64,000 nt of DNA from contig JBCCHD010000006.1 of NCBI GenBank assembly GCA_039028935.1, forward strand, positions 78,019 to 142,018, written 5' to 3'. Of this stretch, positions 28,103 through 36,470 are shown piece by piece (position 1 is the stretch's first letter; the number at the start of each line of letters is the position of its first letter). A program made the translations under genes and the position numbers. Under the pieces are notes generated by a model. The model ran no database searches, had not been told where the DNA came from, and worked only from the letters and a program-made list of their open reading frames with translations. Source of the DNA: Pseudomonadota bacterium (GTDB taxonomy: Bacteria; Pseudomonadota; Gammaproteobacteria; Steroidobacterales; SZUA-146).

Positions 28103-30019
28103 TCAGCGCCCATAAGGGGCACGCGAAGCGGCCACGCCCGGCGTACAGCCTGGAATGCCCAGACCGGTGCCGGCGTTAAGGTAGTCCAGTAACGCCGGAT
28201 CATCCGTCTCAAGTGGTGCATCCCATCCTTCTGCGGCCAATGCGGCGATATCAAAGGAATCCGGCGCATCCCAATTTGTGCACCAAACACCATTCGCCTC
28301 CGACAGTGCGGTGGTGAAGCCGCTTTGAGGATCGGACAAATCATAGAGGTCGTCCAAATCCGACTGCGTGGCGCCGAGCTGGGTCGCGACACCGGTGGTA
28401 AAGCCGCCGATGCCGTCTTGTCGATTAATTAACACCACCCGTTCGCACCCACCGGCGACCAACACTTGTGTCGGCACAGGATCGCTCCAGCCACCCGCCG
28501 AGACACGACCGTCTGGCAGCTCAACGGCTCGCGACAACCCTGGTTCGGCCGGCGACACCGCTAAGATATCGCGCCACGCCGTCTCACCCAGCGAACTGAA
28601 TCGCGCACTCTTCGCATCCGCAAATTCAGAAATCGCATGCTCGGCCCGCACCAAATCGTCTGCTCGGCCCCAATATCCGAACTTCACGTCGTCAAAATCC
28701 ACATTGAGCGATACGGGCTGGGCCGCCAGATACGCCTGGCGGGCCTGCCCAAATTCGTCCACTGCCGCTCCTTCCAGCACGGAGGTCGTCACATAGGCTC
28801 TCAAATAGCGCCCGATGGGGTCATCGAGTCGATTACGCCCGGTATCGGGATCGTACTGCGCTTTGAAGTTCTCAAACAGTGAGGTAAACAGCGTGCCGCA
28901 GGTGCCGCCGGGTGCCGGCAACGCGGACACGGCCGGCCAATCAAGTCCGGTGCCCGGCGCTGCGCAGTGTTCCATGAAGCGTCGCATATTGGGTCGATCA
29001 AACGGTCCGTACCCTGCGTAAAAATTACCCAACCGGCCCACAATGTTGGCAAACGAATCAAAATTTACTGGCCCAGGCCGTACCAGTGGTGTTGGATCAT
29101 TCACTTGAAAACTCAGTGCCGCCAGCGTGCCCTGAACGATGTCATTGGCGTGGAACACCGGATCCGGGGATGTAAGTAATAGCGTGAGGATTTCAGGATT
29201 GAGAATTTGCTGAAGGTCTTCGTCTTGGAGGATCGCAATCAGCGCATCGACGCCTTCTTGGGGCTGGTCGCCTGCCAAAAGACCCGCAATGTCGCCGGCC
29301 TGTATTAGCGCAACGAGCTCGCCGACAGCCGCAATATCATCGATCAGACCGGCGTCACTAAGGCCCTCAACCGATTTAAACAGCAATGCCATGCGGGCCG
29401 TGGCCTCGTCTTTTGAACAGCGCTTTCCGCCACCGCATCGGGTCAGCAGCGGGTTAGCGTGAATGGACTCAGTTACGAACACACTGATGCTGCCCGAACT
29501 GCCGCCGGCGGCGCCACCAATCAAGCCAAACTCCTCTGTCACGCGAGCCAGCGACGAGAAATGGGCCCAAAGTCGCGGCCCATTGCCGCGAATGCCAACA
29601 CACGTAGGCGCGTCATAACCAAACACATTGGCTTGCCACAATGGTGGCTGCCAGTAGCCCCACCAAGCATCTTGTGTGTCATAAAAATTAGATCGATTGT
29701 TGCGCCATCGGTAGAGACTTGACCGCCAGCCAGCAAACGTCGTGTAATACAACGGAAGACCGCGATTATATTGAATCTCACCCCAACGACTGCCAATCGG
29801 GTGTCCATCGGGAAACACGAGCCCATCGCTCTGACCAAAGTAGGTGACACGCGCGAGTCGTTCAATTTGCGTTGTGTCATCAATGGTTGAGAAGCGTTCG
29901 AGTTGCTTGACTGTGCGGACATTGCCAAATACGAACTCGACGAACACGCCGGCAAACGCGGTAGAAGCAAATAACAACATGGAAACGAGCGTGACACGGA
30001 CGGCGGTGGATTGAGTCAT
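28103..30019 (-). CDS. Secreted patatin-like protein (putative lipase/phospholipase)
   Basis: The 638-residue product has a clear signal peptide (residues 1-23, ending AFAG). ATG 30019 has AAGGAG at ideal spacing. Patatin-type elements are suggested: GIRGNG (142-147) as oxyanion loop, GGSSG (172-176) with Ser174, and DG at 535-536 (RQDGIGGF). Order and spacing fit the Ser-Asp dyad fold of patatin phospholipases, but overall similarity is distant. The middle (about 200-470) is a large insertion without recognised domains. Several Cys occur, consistent with an exported protein. It lies 192 bp after the secretin gene of a secretion-like operon and could be its cargo. Confidence 0.62.
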   Translation of the reverse strand: MTQSTAVRVTLVSMLLFASTAFAGVFVEFVFGNVRTVKQLERFSTIDDTTQIERLARVTYFGQSDGLVFPDGHPIGSRWGEIQYNRGLPLYYTTFAGWRSSLYRWRNNRSNFYDTQDAWWGYWQPPLWQANVFGYDAPTCVGIRGNGPRLWAHFSSLARVTEEFGLIGGAAGGSSGSISVFVTESIHANPLLTRCGGGKRCSKDEATARMALLFKSVEGLSDAGLIDDIAAVGELVALIQAGDIAGLLAGDQPQEGVDALIAILQDEDLQQILNPEILTLLLTSPDPVFHANDIVQGTLAALSFQVNDPTPLVRPGPVNFDSFANIVGRLGNFYAGYGPFDRPNMRRFMEHCAAPGTGLDWPAVSALPAPGGTCGTLFTSLFENFKAQYDPDTGRNRLDDPIGRYLRAYVTTSVLEGAAVDEFGQARQAYLAAQPVSLNVDFDDVKFGYWGRADDLVRAEHAISEFADAKSARFSSLGETAWRDILAVSPAEPGLSRAVELPDGRVSAGGWSDPVPTQVLVAGGCERVVLINRQDGIGGFTTGVATQLGATQSDLDDLYDLSDPQSGFTTALSEANGVWCTNWDAPDSFDIAALAAEGWDAPLETDDPALLDYLNAGTGLGIPGCTPGVAASRAPYGR

Positions 30020-30211
30020 CCTATCTCTCCTTGAAACGTGCGCGTGGTTCCAATGACCACGCGTCATGGTTTCATTCTAGACAGGCACACGCAGCAGGCA
30101 AAGTCACGGTGCAGCATACCGCTCGCAATATGAACTATTTTGCGAGCGATTGAGAACCGCGAGCCCCTTCACATCCTGTTCGTCTGCTAACTCAATAGGC
30201 TGGATTGGCCT

Positions 30212-31729
30212 TTACTGCGCAACGAGACGTGGGGTCACCAGCATGATGAGTTCTTTTTTTGCGTCACTGGTGTATCGGGATTGAAATAGTCGACCCAATA
30301 CCGGCAAGCTGCCAAGACCTGGGACAGCCCGCACGGTTTCCGTTTGTTGATTCTGTATCAAACCGCCAATTACCACGGTTTCGCCACTGCGTGCGCGCAC
30401 AAGCGATGACGCCTGGCTGATATCCAGATTCGGGGCGGTCGACTGTACGTTGCCGTTGTCGTCCAGCACCTCGCTCACGCTCGATACCCGCGTTACGACC
30501 GGCGACACGTCAAGCGTTACCCAGCCATCGCGCGAAATCTGAGGTGTGATTGACAGTACGATGCCCTCGGTGACCACCTGCGGCACGTCGGTCGAAAAAG
30601 TTTGAGACCCTGCGCTCGTCGCGTCGGTGAGCTGTTCTTTTCGAAAAAAAGTTCGATCCGTGCCAACTTTGATCAGTGCCGACTGATTGTTGAGGGTACG
30701 GATATGTGGCTGCGACACAATCGATACATCGCCCTGTTCCTCGAGCGCCTGCAAGACGGCAGAAACCGTGTTGAGTCCATTCTCGATGTTGTTGTACTCA
30801 AGATCGACGGTCGGGGGAAGCGCCGTCTGTCCGCCGGCGGCACTCAAAATAATGGTCGACAGATTGCCACCCACGAATTCGCCATCACCGTTGCGTACAA
30901 AACGCGACCAGTCGATGCCCAAACTCGCGTCGTTGCTGAGCGTCACCTCAACGAGCCTCACGTCGATATCGACTTGCCGAAAAATAGACTCGTTGAGTTG
31001 TTCGATAAAGGTCGCCACCTCCTCAACCCGCTGATGTTGATCGGTCACTTGGACTGTGCCAGCCAAACGGTTAACAAGGAGTCTGCCTTCTTCTGACACC
31101 AGCCGATTGAGCTGCTCTTCAAGTTCCGACCAAAAATCCACTTTATCGGATTGTTGGATCGTCATTGTGCCAGCCGTGTTTTCATCACCGCTGTCGTCGC
31201 TGGATGCACTGGAGCTCACTTGGGCTTGACTGCTACCGGATCCACTGCGCACAAGCCGAATGTAGTCGATCGAGAATGTGCGCGTCTCCCAGGATTTGAC
31301 GTAGACGATATTGCCTCGGCGTTCCCAGTAGTAGCCATTGGCACCGAGCAACGATTCCATGACTTCATCAAACGGTAGATTCGTCAAATCGACACTCACC
31401 GTGCCGGTGACGTCTTTGTCGACCACAATATTCAATCCGTATGTCTTACCAAACAGACGACACGCACGCTCAATGGGCAAGTCGCGAGCGACAAAACTGT
31501 ATCGTTTATCACGCGCGGTATCGTCCTTCATGCCGTCCACCACACGACGCGTACCCTGCACACCGGGTGCGATGGTCAAGGACGGCTTTAGTTCTTTTGC
31601 GGTTTGACGAAATTCGTCGCGCACCGCCTGATCGTCCTGTATGTCGATCGACGAGGTCGACGTGGCGCAGCCTGCGATTAACAGTATCGTCAGGACCAAA
31701 AAGGGATGGGAGAGTGTCCGCCTATTCAT
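30212..31729 (-). CDS. Secretin of a MSHA-pilus/type II secretion-like system
   Basis: This is the outer-membrane channel protein. The 505-residue product is a lipoprotein (lipobox LLIAGC, Cys21). An STN/N0-like domain (ARDLPIERACRLFGKTYGLNI) is followed by an N1-like region and then the secretin core (IDVRLVEVTLSNDASLGIDW, VSIVSQPHIRTLNNQSA, SGETVVIGGLIQNQ, ELIMLVTPRLV). It most resembles MshL, the secretin of MSHA pili. A Ser/Gly-rich insert lies near residues 168-195. The ATG overlaps the preceding PilP/GspC-like gene as ATGA. It is the last gene of the eight-gene operon. Confidence 0.92.
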   Translation of the reverse strand: MNRRTLSHPFLVLTILLIAGCATSTSSIDIQDDQAVRDEFRQTAKELKPSLTIAPGVQGTRRVVDGMKDDTARDKRYSFVARDLPIERACRLFGKTYGLNIVVDKDVTGTVSVDLTNLPFDEVMESLLGANGYYWERRGNIVYVKSWETRTFSIDYIRLVRSGSGSSQAQVSSSASSDDSGDENTAGTMTIQQSDKVDFWSELEEQLNRLVSEEGRLLVNRLAGTVQVTDQHQRVEEVATFIEQLNESIFRQVDIDVRLVEVTLSNDASLGIDWSRFVRNGDGEFVGGNLSTIILSAAGGQTALPPTVDLEYNNIENGLNTVSAVLQALEEQGDVSIVSQPHIRTLNNQSALIKVGTDRTFFRKEQLTDATSAGSQTFSTDVPQVVTEGIVLSITPQISRDGWVTLDVSPVVTRVSSVSEVLDDNGNVQSTAPNLDISQASSLVRARSGETVVIGGLIQNQQTETVRAVPGLGSLPVLGRLFQSRYTSDAKKELIMLVTPRLVAQ

Positions 31730-32280
31730 TTCGAAACCTTTACTTTTACCGCCTGGCCATTGTGTTTGTGTCGCAATTCCACTTCCGTTCCGAGAATCTG
31801 GCTCACCCGATAGTCACCGTATTCATCGCCACTTCGCACGATATCGCCGCCGATCACCGCTAACCCCGTGTCCTCGGAGTGCACAATGGCGGTTACCGTC
31901 GGTCGAAAGCTCGCCACTCGTTTCTTAACAGGTGTTTTCGGACTATCTGCCTTGCTTTGAACCGCTTCGATCTGTGAGTCATTCAGTGTCGCGCGCGCCA
32001 CAAACGGATCACGACTGGGCGCCGTATTCCAATGCACGGAACCGGCGTCGATCTGCACCAGCTGGGGACTCAACGCCTGCACTTTGAGCGCTTCGATGGA
32101 ATTCGTGTCGTCCCATGAGCCTTCTTCGATCAAAATGGCGTCGAGATCCGAGTTCGACTCGTCGTCGACTGGCGTTTGCGAAAGCGCTCGATACGGGGTA
32201 ATGACCTTCGCATACACCACGAACGCCGCGATGAGCACCAACCCAACAATAATCCAGTGACTGTTAAAGAGTTTTGCCAT
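31726..32280 (-). CDS. PilP/GspC-like inner-membrane protein
   Basis: The 184-residue product (from ATG 32280) has one N-terminal membrane helix (about residues 9-25). A periplasmic linker follows, then a small C-terminal beta domain (GLAVIGGDIVRSGDEYGDYRVSQ) like the HR/PilP domain that contacts secretins. It probably links the inner-membrane platform to the secretin encoded next. Its start lies 17 nt inside the PilO-like gene. Similarity in this family is weak. The call rests on topology, the C-terminal domain and gene order. Confidence 0.75.
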   Translation of the reverse strand: MAKLFNSHWIIVGLVLIAAFVVYAKVITPYRALSQTPVDDESNSDLDAILIEEGSWDDTNSIEALKVQALSPQLVQIDAGSVHWNTAPSRDPFVARATLNDSQIEAVQSKADSPKTPVKKRVASFRPTVTAIVHSEDTGLAVIGGDIVRSGDEYGDYRVSQILGTEVELRHKHNGQAVKVKVSK

Positions 32281-33073
32281 CGTGCGGAACCTTTCCATGC
32301 ACCCAGACGCGGAGCATGACCGTTAATTTGGTAGCGCCTTCACCCTCGCTCTCGATCGTCGATTCAACAATTTCGACATACCAAGGTGAGCTTGCCAAAT
32401 AGCGCATGAACTCCAGGAAGTGCAAGAACGTCTGCTCTTCACTGTTATCCATCGCGGTTATCACTACCTGTATCGGCACCTCCAGCATATTCTCAATACT
32501 GGATGCTGATCCGGTATCCATGGTGTAGGAAAAATCCAGGTCAATTTGCTCTGCAAACGCGCTTTTCTCGCGAAGCCAATTCGCAATGCCCCGGTAATCC
32601 ACGAACACGCGACGACGGTCTGTGCTCTCGACAGTTTCAGCCAGTTCTTTCATTTCCTCTTCAGACCAGGCCTCTCGGCGGCGAATCAACTCTGTTTCAA
32701 CGATTCCCAGCTCCGAAAACTCTTCGAGCGACGAATCCATCGCTTCAATACGAAACAACAGATAGAACGCGATCGTCGCGATGCACAGCACAGTCCAACC
32801 CACTAGAGCCACCTGGGCCCAGCGCTTGGTCACAATATGATCAACCATATTGTTCAAAAAGCGTTGGACGCGAATCTGCCATGAGATTCGTAGATCGTCT
32901 CGCCGTTCGGACTGACGACGCTCAAAGGCAGTTTGGTCCGGCGACTCCTCTACGCCTTCCCACGGCACCTGGTCCGCCACCCTGAGCTCTTCGACCCGAT
33001 GTTTGCGCGCCGCCGCTTCCGCAGCAATGTCAGTAAGGTCTTCCAGTTCGAGTAATTCATGCAGCTGTTTCAT
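32264..33073 (-). CDS. PilO/GspM/MshJ-like inner-membrane protein
   Basis: The 269-residue product has a long charged cytoplasmic N-terminus (1-85), one membrane helix (about 86-107), a coiled-coil (about 108-150) and a small periplasmic domain (TFLHFLEFMRYLASSPWYVEIV). This is the plan of PilO and GspM, although the cytoplasmic part is longer than in typical PilO. It would pair with the PilN-like half of the preceding protein to form the alignment complex. The ATG overlaps the previous stop as ATGA. Confidence 0.75.
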   Translation of the reverse strand: MKQLHELLELEDLTDIAAEAAARKHRVEELRVADQVPWEGVEESPDQTAFERRQSERRDDLRISWQIRVQRFLNNMVDHIVTKRWAQVALVGWTVLCIATIAFYLLFRIEAMDSSLEEFSELGIVETELIRRREAWSEEEMKELAETVESTDRRRVFVDYRGIANWLREKSAFAEQIDLDFSYTMDTGSASSIENMLEVPIQVVITAMDNSEEQTFLHFLEFMRYLASSPWYVEIVESTIESEGEGATKLTVMLRVWVHGKVPHDGKTL

Positions 33074-34458
33074 CGGAAATTCCCTCGAATTTCGAACCCG
33101 ACATCACCGGATTCCGCCGCACGCCCCTGTTGAAGCTGTTGCATCCAAGATTTTTCCCAAGAAACCGTAATCGCGGTATTCCACGGATCACTGCTTAGCT
33201 TGCTCTGCAACGATTCAAGAAGCGGTGCCACGTCACCCAAAGCCACTACAGACGTGCCGAGCAATGCGACTTCCCACGTGTCGCCGGAGCGATTGACCTG
33301 CGCGCTCTCGAGCACCAATCCCTCGGGCACCATCTCGCCCAGGTGACTCATAAACAGCGCCGGTAGATTGAACGCGTCAACGTTAAGTAGGTCGAGCTTG
33401 GTCTTCTCGACGTCCATACGAGCGATTTCACTATTGAGCTGATCGAGTTCGTCGTTCAGATCACTGATGTGATACCGCAACTCTTCACTGTCTGTCCGAT
33501 ATTTATAGAGTGAATATTCAATCACCGCGGAAATGGACAGGGCCGCAATACTGGCGACAGCCGACATCATGACTGCACCGCGTAGCAGCGTTTTGGATGT
33601 AATCGAGCGCCTCGCGAGCCTGGGGATAAAGTTACTCGCCAATCCTTGTGGCAGCTGTGCCACTTGAACCATCCAAAAGGACGGCGTGGCCGCGATTGGA
33701 TCAAACCCAACCTCGACGTCAATTTTCTGTACTAATTCGCTTAGCGCGATGCTGGCGCGATCACCGATCAGCCAGGCTTTTTCGATCTTGCCACCGATAC
33801 GTTGTTTGGCGTAGCCAATGGTGCGGTTCACATCCATTGCTAAGCGGTCGACCGTGCTCTCGTTCCATGGATAGGACAACTCGCGAACAAACAGTATTTC
33901 GCCATCGCCGTTGGACACCAACATCTGCGTGCGCTCGTCAAACAGCGCAATGAGGAGTATGGCCTCATCACCCACATCCGCCTCGAGAAGCGGCACATAC
34001 TCAGACATGATCTCTGTGAGCGGCACAAGCAAACGAGGTTTCAAGTAGAACTCTTCGCAGATTCGGATCACGGCTTCGACAATGTCTTTTGGCATCAAGT
34101 GCAACAACACACCGTCGTTACCCGTGGCGCGTTTAACCGGGTGATGCCGCCACGAGGCTTCGCCATCAAACGGCTTGTTGTTGGTCACATGACGAGTCAG
34201 ATATTTACGTAAGTCACGTGTGGATAGCGGTGGTATTTCGAGAAATTCGTGTGTGTGAAAATCGTCTTCATACGCGATCGCCACGGTACCGCCGCGGCTA
34301 ATATCAATGCGGTGGCAGGCTTCGTACATCGCGGCACTTAGACTGGTCAAATCGGTGACCGGCGTTGGAGACTTCCAGATTTCCACAACCGCTTTGCCTT
34401 TAAGCCGCGCAATCCGGAACTCGCCGTATGCCCATTCGATGCCGTAGTCGATACTCAT
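33070..34458 (-). CDS. PilM-PilN fusion (GspL-like) platform protein
   Basis: The 462-residue product joins two parts. The N-terminal part (1-260) looks like the actin-like PilM/GspL cytoplasmic domain (MSIDYGIEWAYGEFRIARLK). The C-terminal part is PilN-like, with NFIPRLARR before a membrane helix (about 292-318), then a coiled-coil (about 320-360) and a periplasmic domain (MVPEGLVLESAQVNRSGDTWEV). In canonical type IV pili these are separate genes, while GspL of type II secretion is fused in this way. ATG 34458 overlaps the pseudopilin stop as ATGA, which supports it over an upstream in-frame start. Confidence 0.78.
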   Translation of the reverse strand: MSIDYGIEWAYGEFRIARLKGKAVVEIWKSPTPVTDLTSLSAAMYEACHRIDISRGGTVAIAYEDDFHTHEFLEIPPLSTRDLRKYLTRHVTNNKPFDGEASWRHHPVKRATGNDGVLLHLMPKDIVEAVIRICEEFYLKPRLLVPLTEIMSEYVPLLEADVGDEAILLIALFDERTQMLVSNGDGEILFVRELSYPWNESTVDRLAMDVNRTIGYAKQRIGGKIEKAWLIGDRASIALSELVQKIDVEVGFDPIAATPSFWMVQVAQLPQGLASNFIPRLARRSITSKTLLRGAVMMSAVASIAALSISAVIEYSLYKYRTDSEELRYHISDLNDELDQLNSEIARMDVEKTKLDLLNVDAFNLPALFMSHLGEMVPEGLVLESAQVNRSGDTWEVALLGTSVVALGDVAPLLESLQSKLSSDPWNTAITVSWEKSWMQQLQQGRAAESGDVGFEIRGNFR

Positions 34459-35267
34459 TGGGCCACCCACATCCAGTTCGTACCGTTGTCAATATACGAG
34501 TAGCCGACAGCTTGGGTGACCAACACAGTGTTCAGCAATGTCCCAACCGGAAACGGATCGGCATTGAGCTGCAGCCGTGTGCCTTCGAGCAGATAGCGTT
34601 CCGCTACACCGGAAATGGCGCCCGATGCAGAAGGTATGGCGGCCTCCGCCTGGTTCTCGAGCGCATAACCCGGTTGGTTCGAGTTGGTGTTGGTCAACAC
34701 AATACGGTGAAAGTAACGGCCCAGGTGCACGCGCTGGATCATGACCTCATCGCTCTCCAGATACCGCGCGCTCGAACTTTGATTCCAAATCGCGTTAAAT
34801 TCCGCGGCGTCCGCGGGCAGCGTCGGCACGTTGCCTCCAAAATCGGAAATGATCATCAAACGGGGCGAGTTAGGTTGGGCAGACAGACCACTGGTTTGCG
34901 TGTAACCGTTAAACGCCACCTGTGCTGTCGTCATAAACTGCGGATCAAAGTAAATGCCGCGCTGATAACCACGCGCGTTGTCCAGAATCTGCGCCTCTCG
35001 ATAGCCACTCATCGAGGCGATGGCGCTACTCCAGTTTGCGGGTTGTCGTGAAGGAATGGATAGACTTGACGATATGTAACGCTCGAGATCATCCGCGAGT
35101 GTTTCAAGGTTGCCGCGTTCGGCCGTGGCGTACGCTTCGTTGATACCACTGAAGACACTAGGCGCCATCATGCCGGCCAAAATCGCCATCACCGCTAACA
35201 CACCGATTAGCTCCATCAAAGAGAAACCTCCCGCGTGCCCTGCAAAACGTCGATCACTCTGGCTCAT
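34455..35267 (-). CDS. Long type IV pilin-like protein (pseudopilin)
   Basis: The 270-residue product has a class III prepilin signal. Cleavage would fall at Gly14/Phe15 in GFSLMELIGVLAVMAILA, with Glu at +5 of the mature protein. The globular part is long for a major pilin and resembles minor pilins or GspK/GspJ-scale pseudopilins, without an obvious disulfide pair. It lies between the platform (GspF-like) and PilM-PilN genes, an unusual place for a pilin, and overlaps both by ATGA. A role at the tip or in a pseudopilus is inferred. Confidence 0.82.
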   Translation of the reverse strand: MSQSDRRFAGHAGGFSLMELIGVLAVMAILAGMMAPSVFSGINEAYATAERGNLETLADDLERYISSSLSIPSRQPANWSSAIASMSGYREAQILDNARGYQRGIYFDPQFMTTAQVAFNGYTQTSGLSAQPNSPRLMIISDFGGNVPTLPADAAEFNAIWNQSSSARYLESDEVMIQRVHLGRYFHRIVLTNTNSNQPGYALENQAEAAIPSASGAISGVAERYLLEGTRLQLNADPFPVGTLLNTVLVTQAVGYSYIDNGTNWMWVAQ

Positions 35268-36463
35268 GAGATTCCCTGTACAAGTGAGAACATTGGCAAG
35301 AAGACCGCGCCGGCGATCAGGCCGACGATTGCCACTAAGGTCAGCGTGATCATCGGTTCGATGATGGCAAACACGCGCTTAATTTGACGTGGTATCTCCT
35401 CGTCAAACCGGTCGGCCGTCTGCTGCAGCATTTCATCCAACGTGCCGGAATCCTCGCCCACGATGATCATGCGCAACGTCAAGTTGGAAACGATGTCATG
35501 ATTGCGCAGTGCATCGCTGACGCGATTGCCACGCTGGACGGCGATTTCAGCGTCGCTAATTGCCGTATCCATGATCGAGTTGTTGGTCAGCCCTTTGCAC
35601 AGCGTGAGCGATTCGACAATCGGAACGCCGGCTTTGAGCATCAGTGCGAGGTTATGCACAAACTGAGACTGGACTAGCAGCCGCTGGATGCTGCCAAATA
35701 CGGGCATCGACAATTTAGTTCGATCGATGACTCGGGCCACCGCGGACACACGCCGTGCCGCTTGTCGAATACCGATGATCAGTGCCGCAAGCGACAGCAA
35801 AATCGCCCACCAGTACTGTTGAGCGAACAGTCCGATTGCGACAACGCCTCGCGTTAACGCCGGCAGTTCGAGTTCCAATTCAGCAAAGATCGTCGCAAAA
35901 CGTGGCACCACAAACACGAACATCAATCCCACAAGTCCGGCCACGGCCACGATAATCATCAGTGGATAAATACTGGCCTGCTTGACATCGGCAATGATGC
36001 GGTCGACCCACGCCAAGTGACGCGAAATATCGGTAAACACCTCGACAAGATTGCCACCGTGTTCGCCGGCCTGGACCAGGTTACAGACCTGCTCAGAGAA
36101 CACTTTTGGAAACTTTCGAAAGCTGGACGAAAGATCATTACCAGCCTGTACGTTCAGACCAATGTCCTCGAGAATCTGGCGCAGCACAGGTTGCTCTGTT
36201 TCCTCGGCCATCGCGGCAATCGCATCGGCAATGGGAATACCGGCCTTGAGCAGTGATGTCGCGCCATTGAAAAAGTCAATCAACTCTTGACGCGGCACCT
36301 TCTTACGACGGGTCTGCTTGCGGGCTACCTGTACCTCCGCATCGATCAGCCAATAGCCAATCTCGCGTAAGCGGCGCTCCAGCAGCTGCTCGGTATCGGC
36401 GACCATTGTGCCGTCTGCTTGACGTCCAAGCTTATCCACCGCGTGATAGGCGTACTCCGGCAT
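35264..36463 (-). CDS. GspF/PilC-family inner-membrane platform protein
   Basis: The 399-residue product begins MPEYAYHAVDKLGRQADG, a standard GspF/PilC opening. It has the two repeated T2SSF domains: the first near 65-190 (FFNGATSLLKAGIPIADAI) and the second near 260-390 (FVHNLALMLKAGVPIVESL). Three membrane segments are visible. The protein transmits ATPase motion to pilin subunits. It follows the ATPase gene by 7 nt and overlaps the pseudopilin gene by 4 nt. It resembles MshG as much as GspF. Confidence 0.93.
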   Translation of the reverse strand: MPEYAYHAVDKLGRQADGTMVADTEQLLERRLREIGYWLIDAEVQVARKQTRRKKVPRQELIDFFNGATSLLKAGIPIADAIAAMAEETEQPVLRQILEDIGLNVQAGNDLSSSFRKFPKVFSEQVCNLVQAGEHGGNLVEVFTDISRHLAWVDRIIADVKQASIYPLMIIVAVAGLVGLMFVFVVPRFATIFAELELELPALTRGVVAIGLFAQQYWWAILLSLAALIIGIRQAARRVSAVARVIDRTKLSMPVFGSIQRLLVQSQFVHNLALMLKAGVPIVESLTLCKGLTNNSIMDTAISDAEIAVQRGNRVSDALRNHDIVSNLTLRMIIVGEDSGTLDEMLQQTADRFDEEIPRQIKRVFAIIEPMITLTLVAIVGLIAGAVFLPMFSLVQGIS

Positions 36464-36470
36464 CGCAAGG

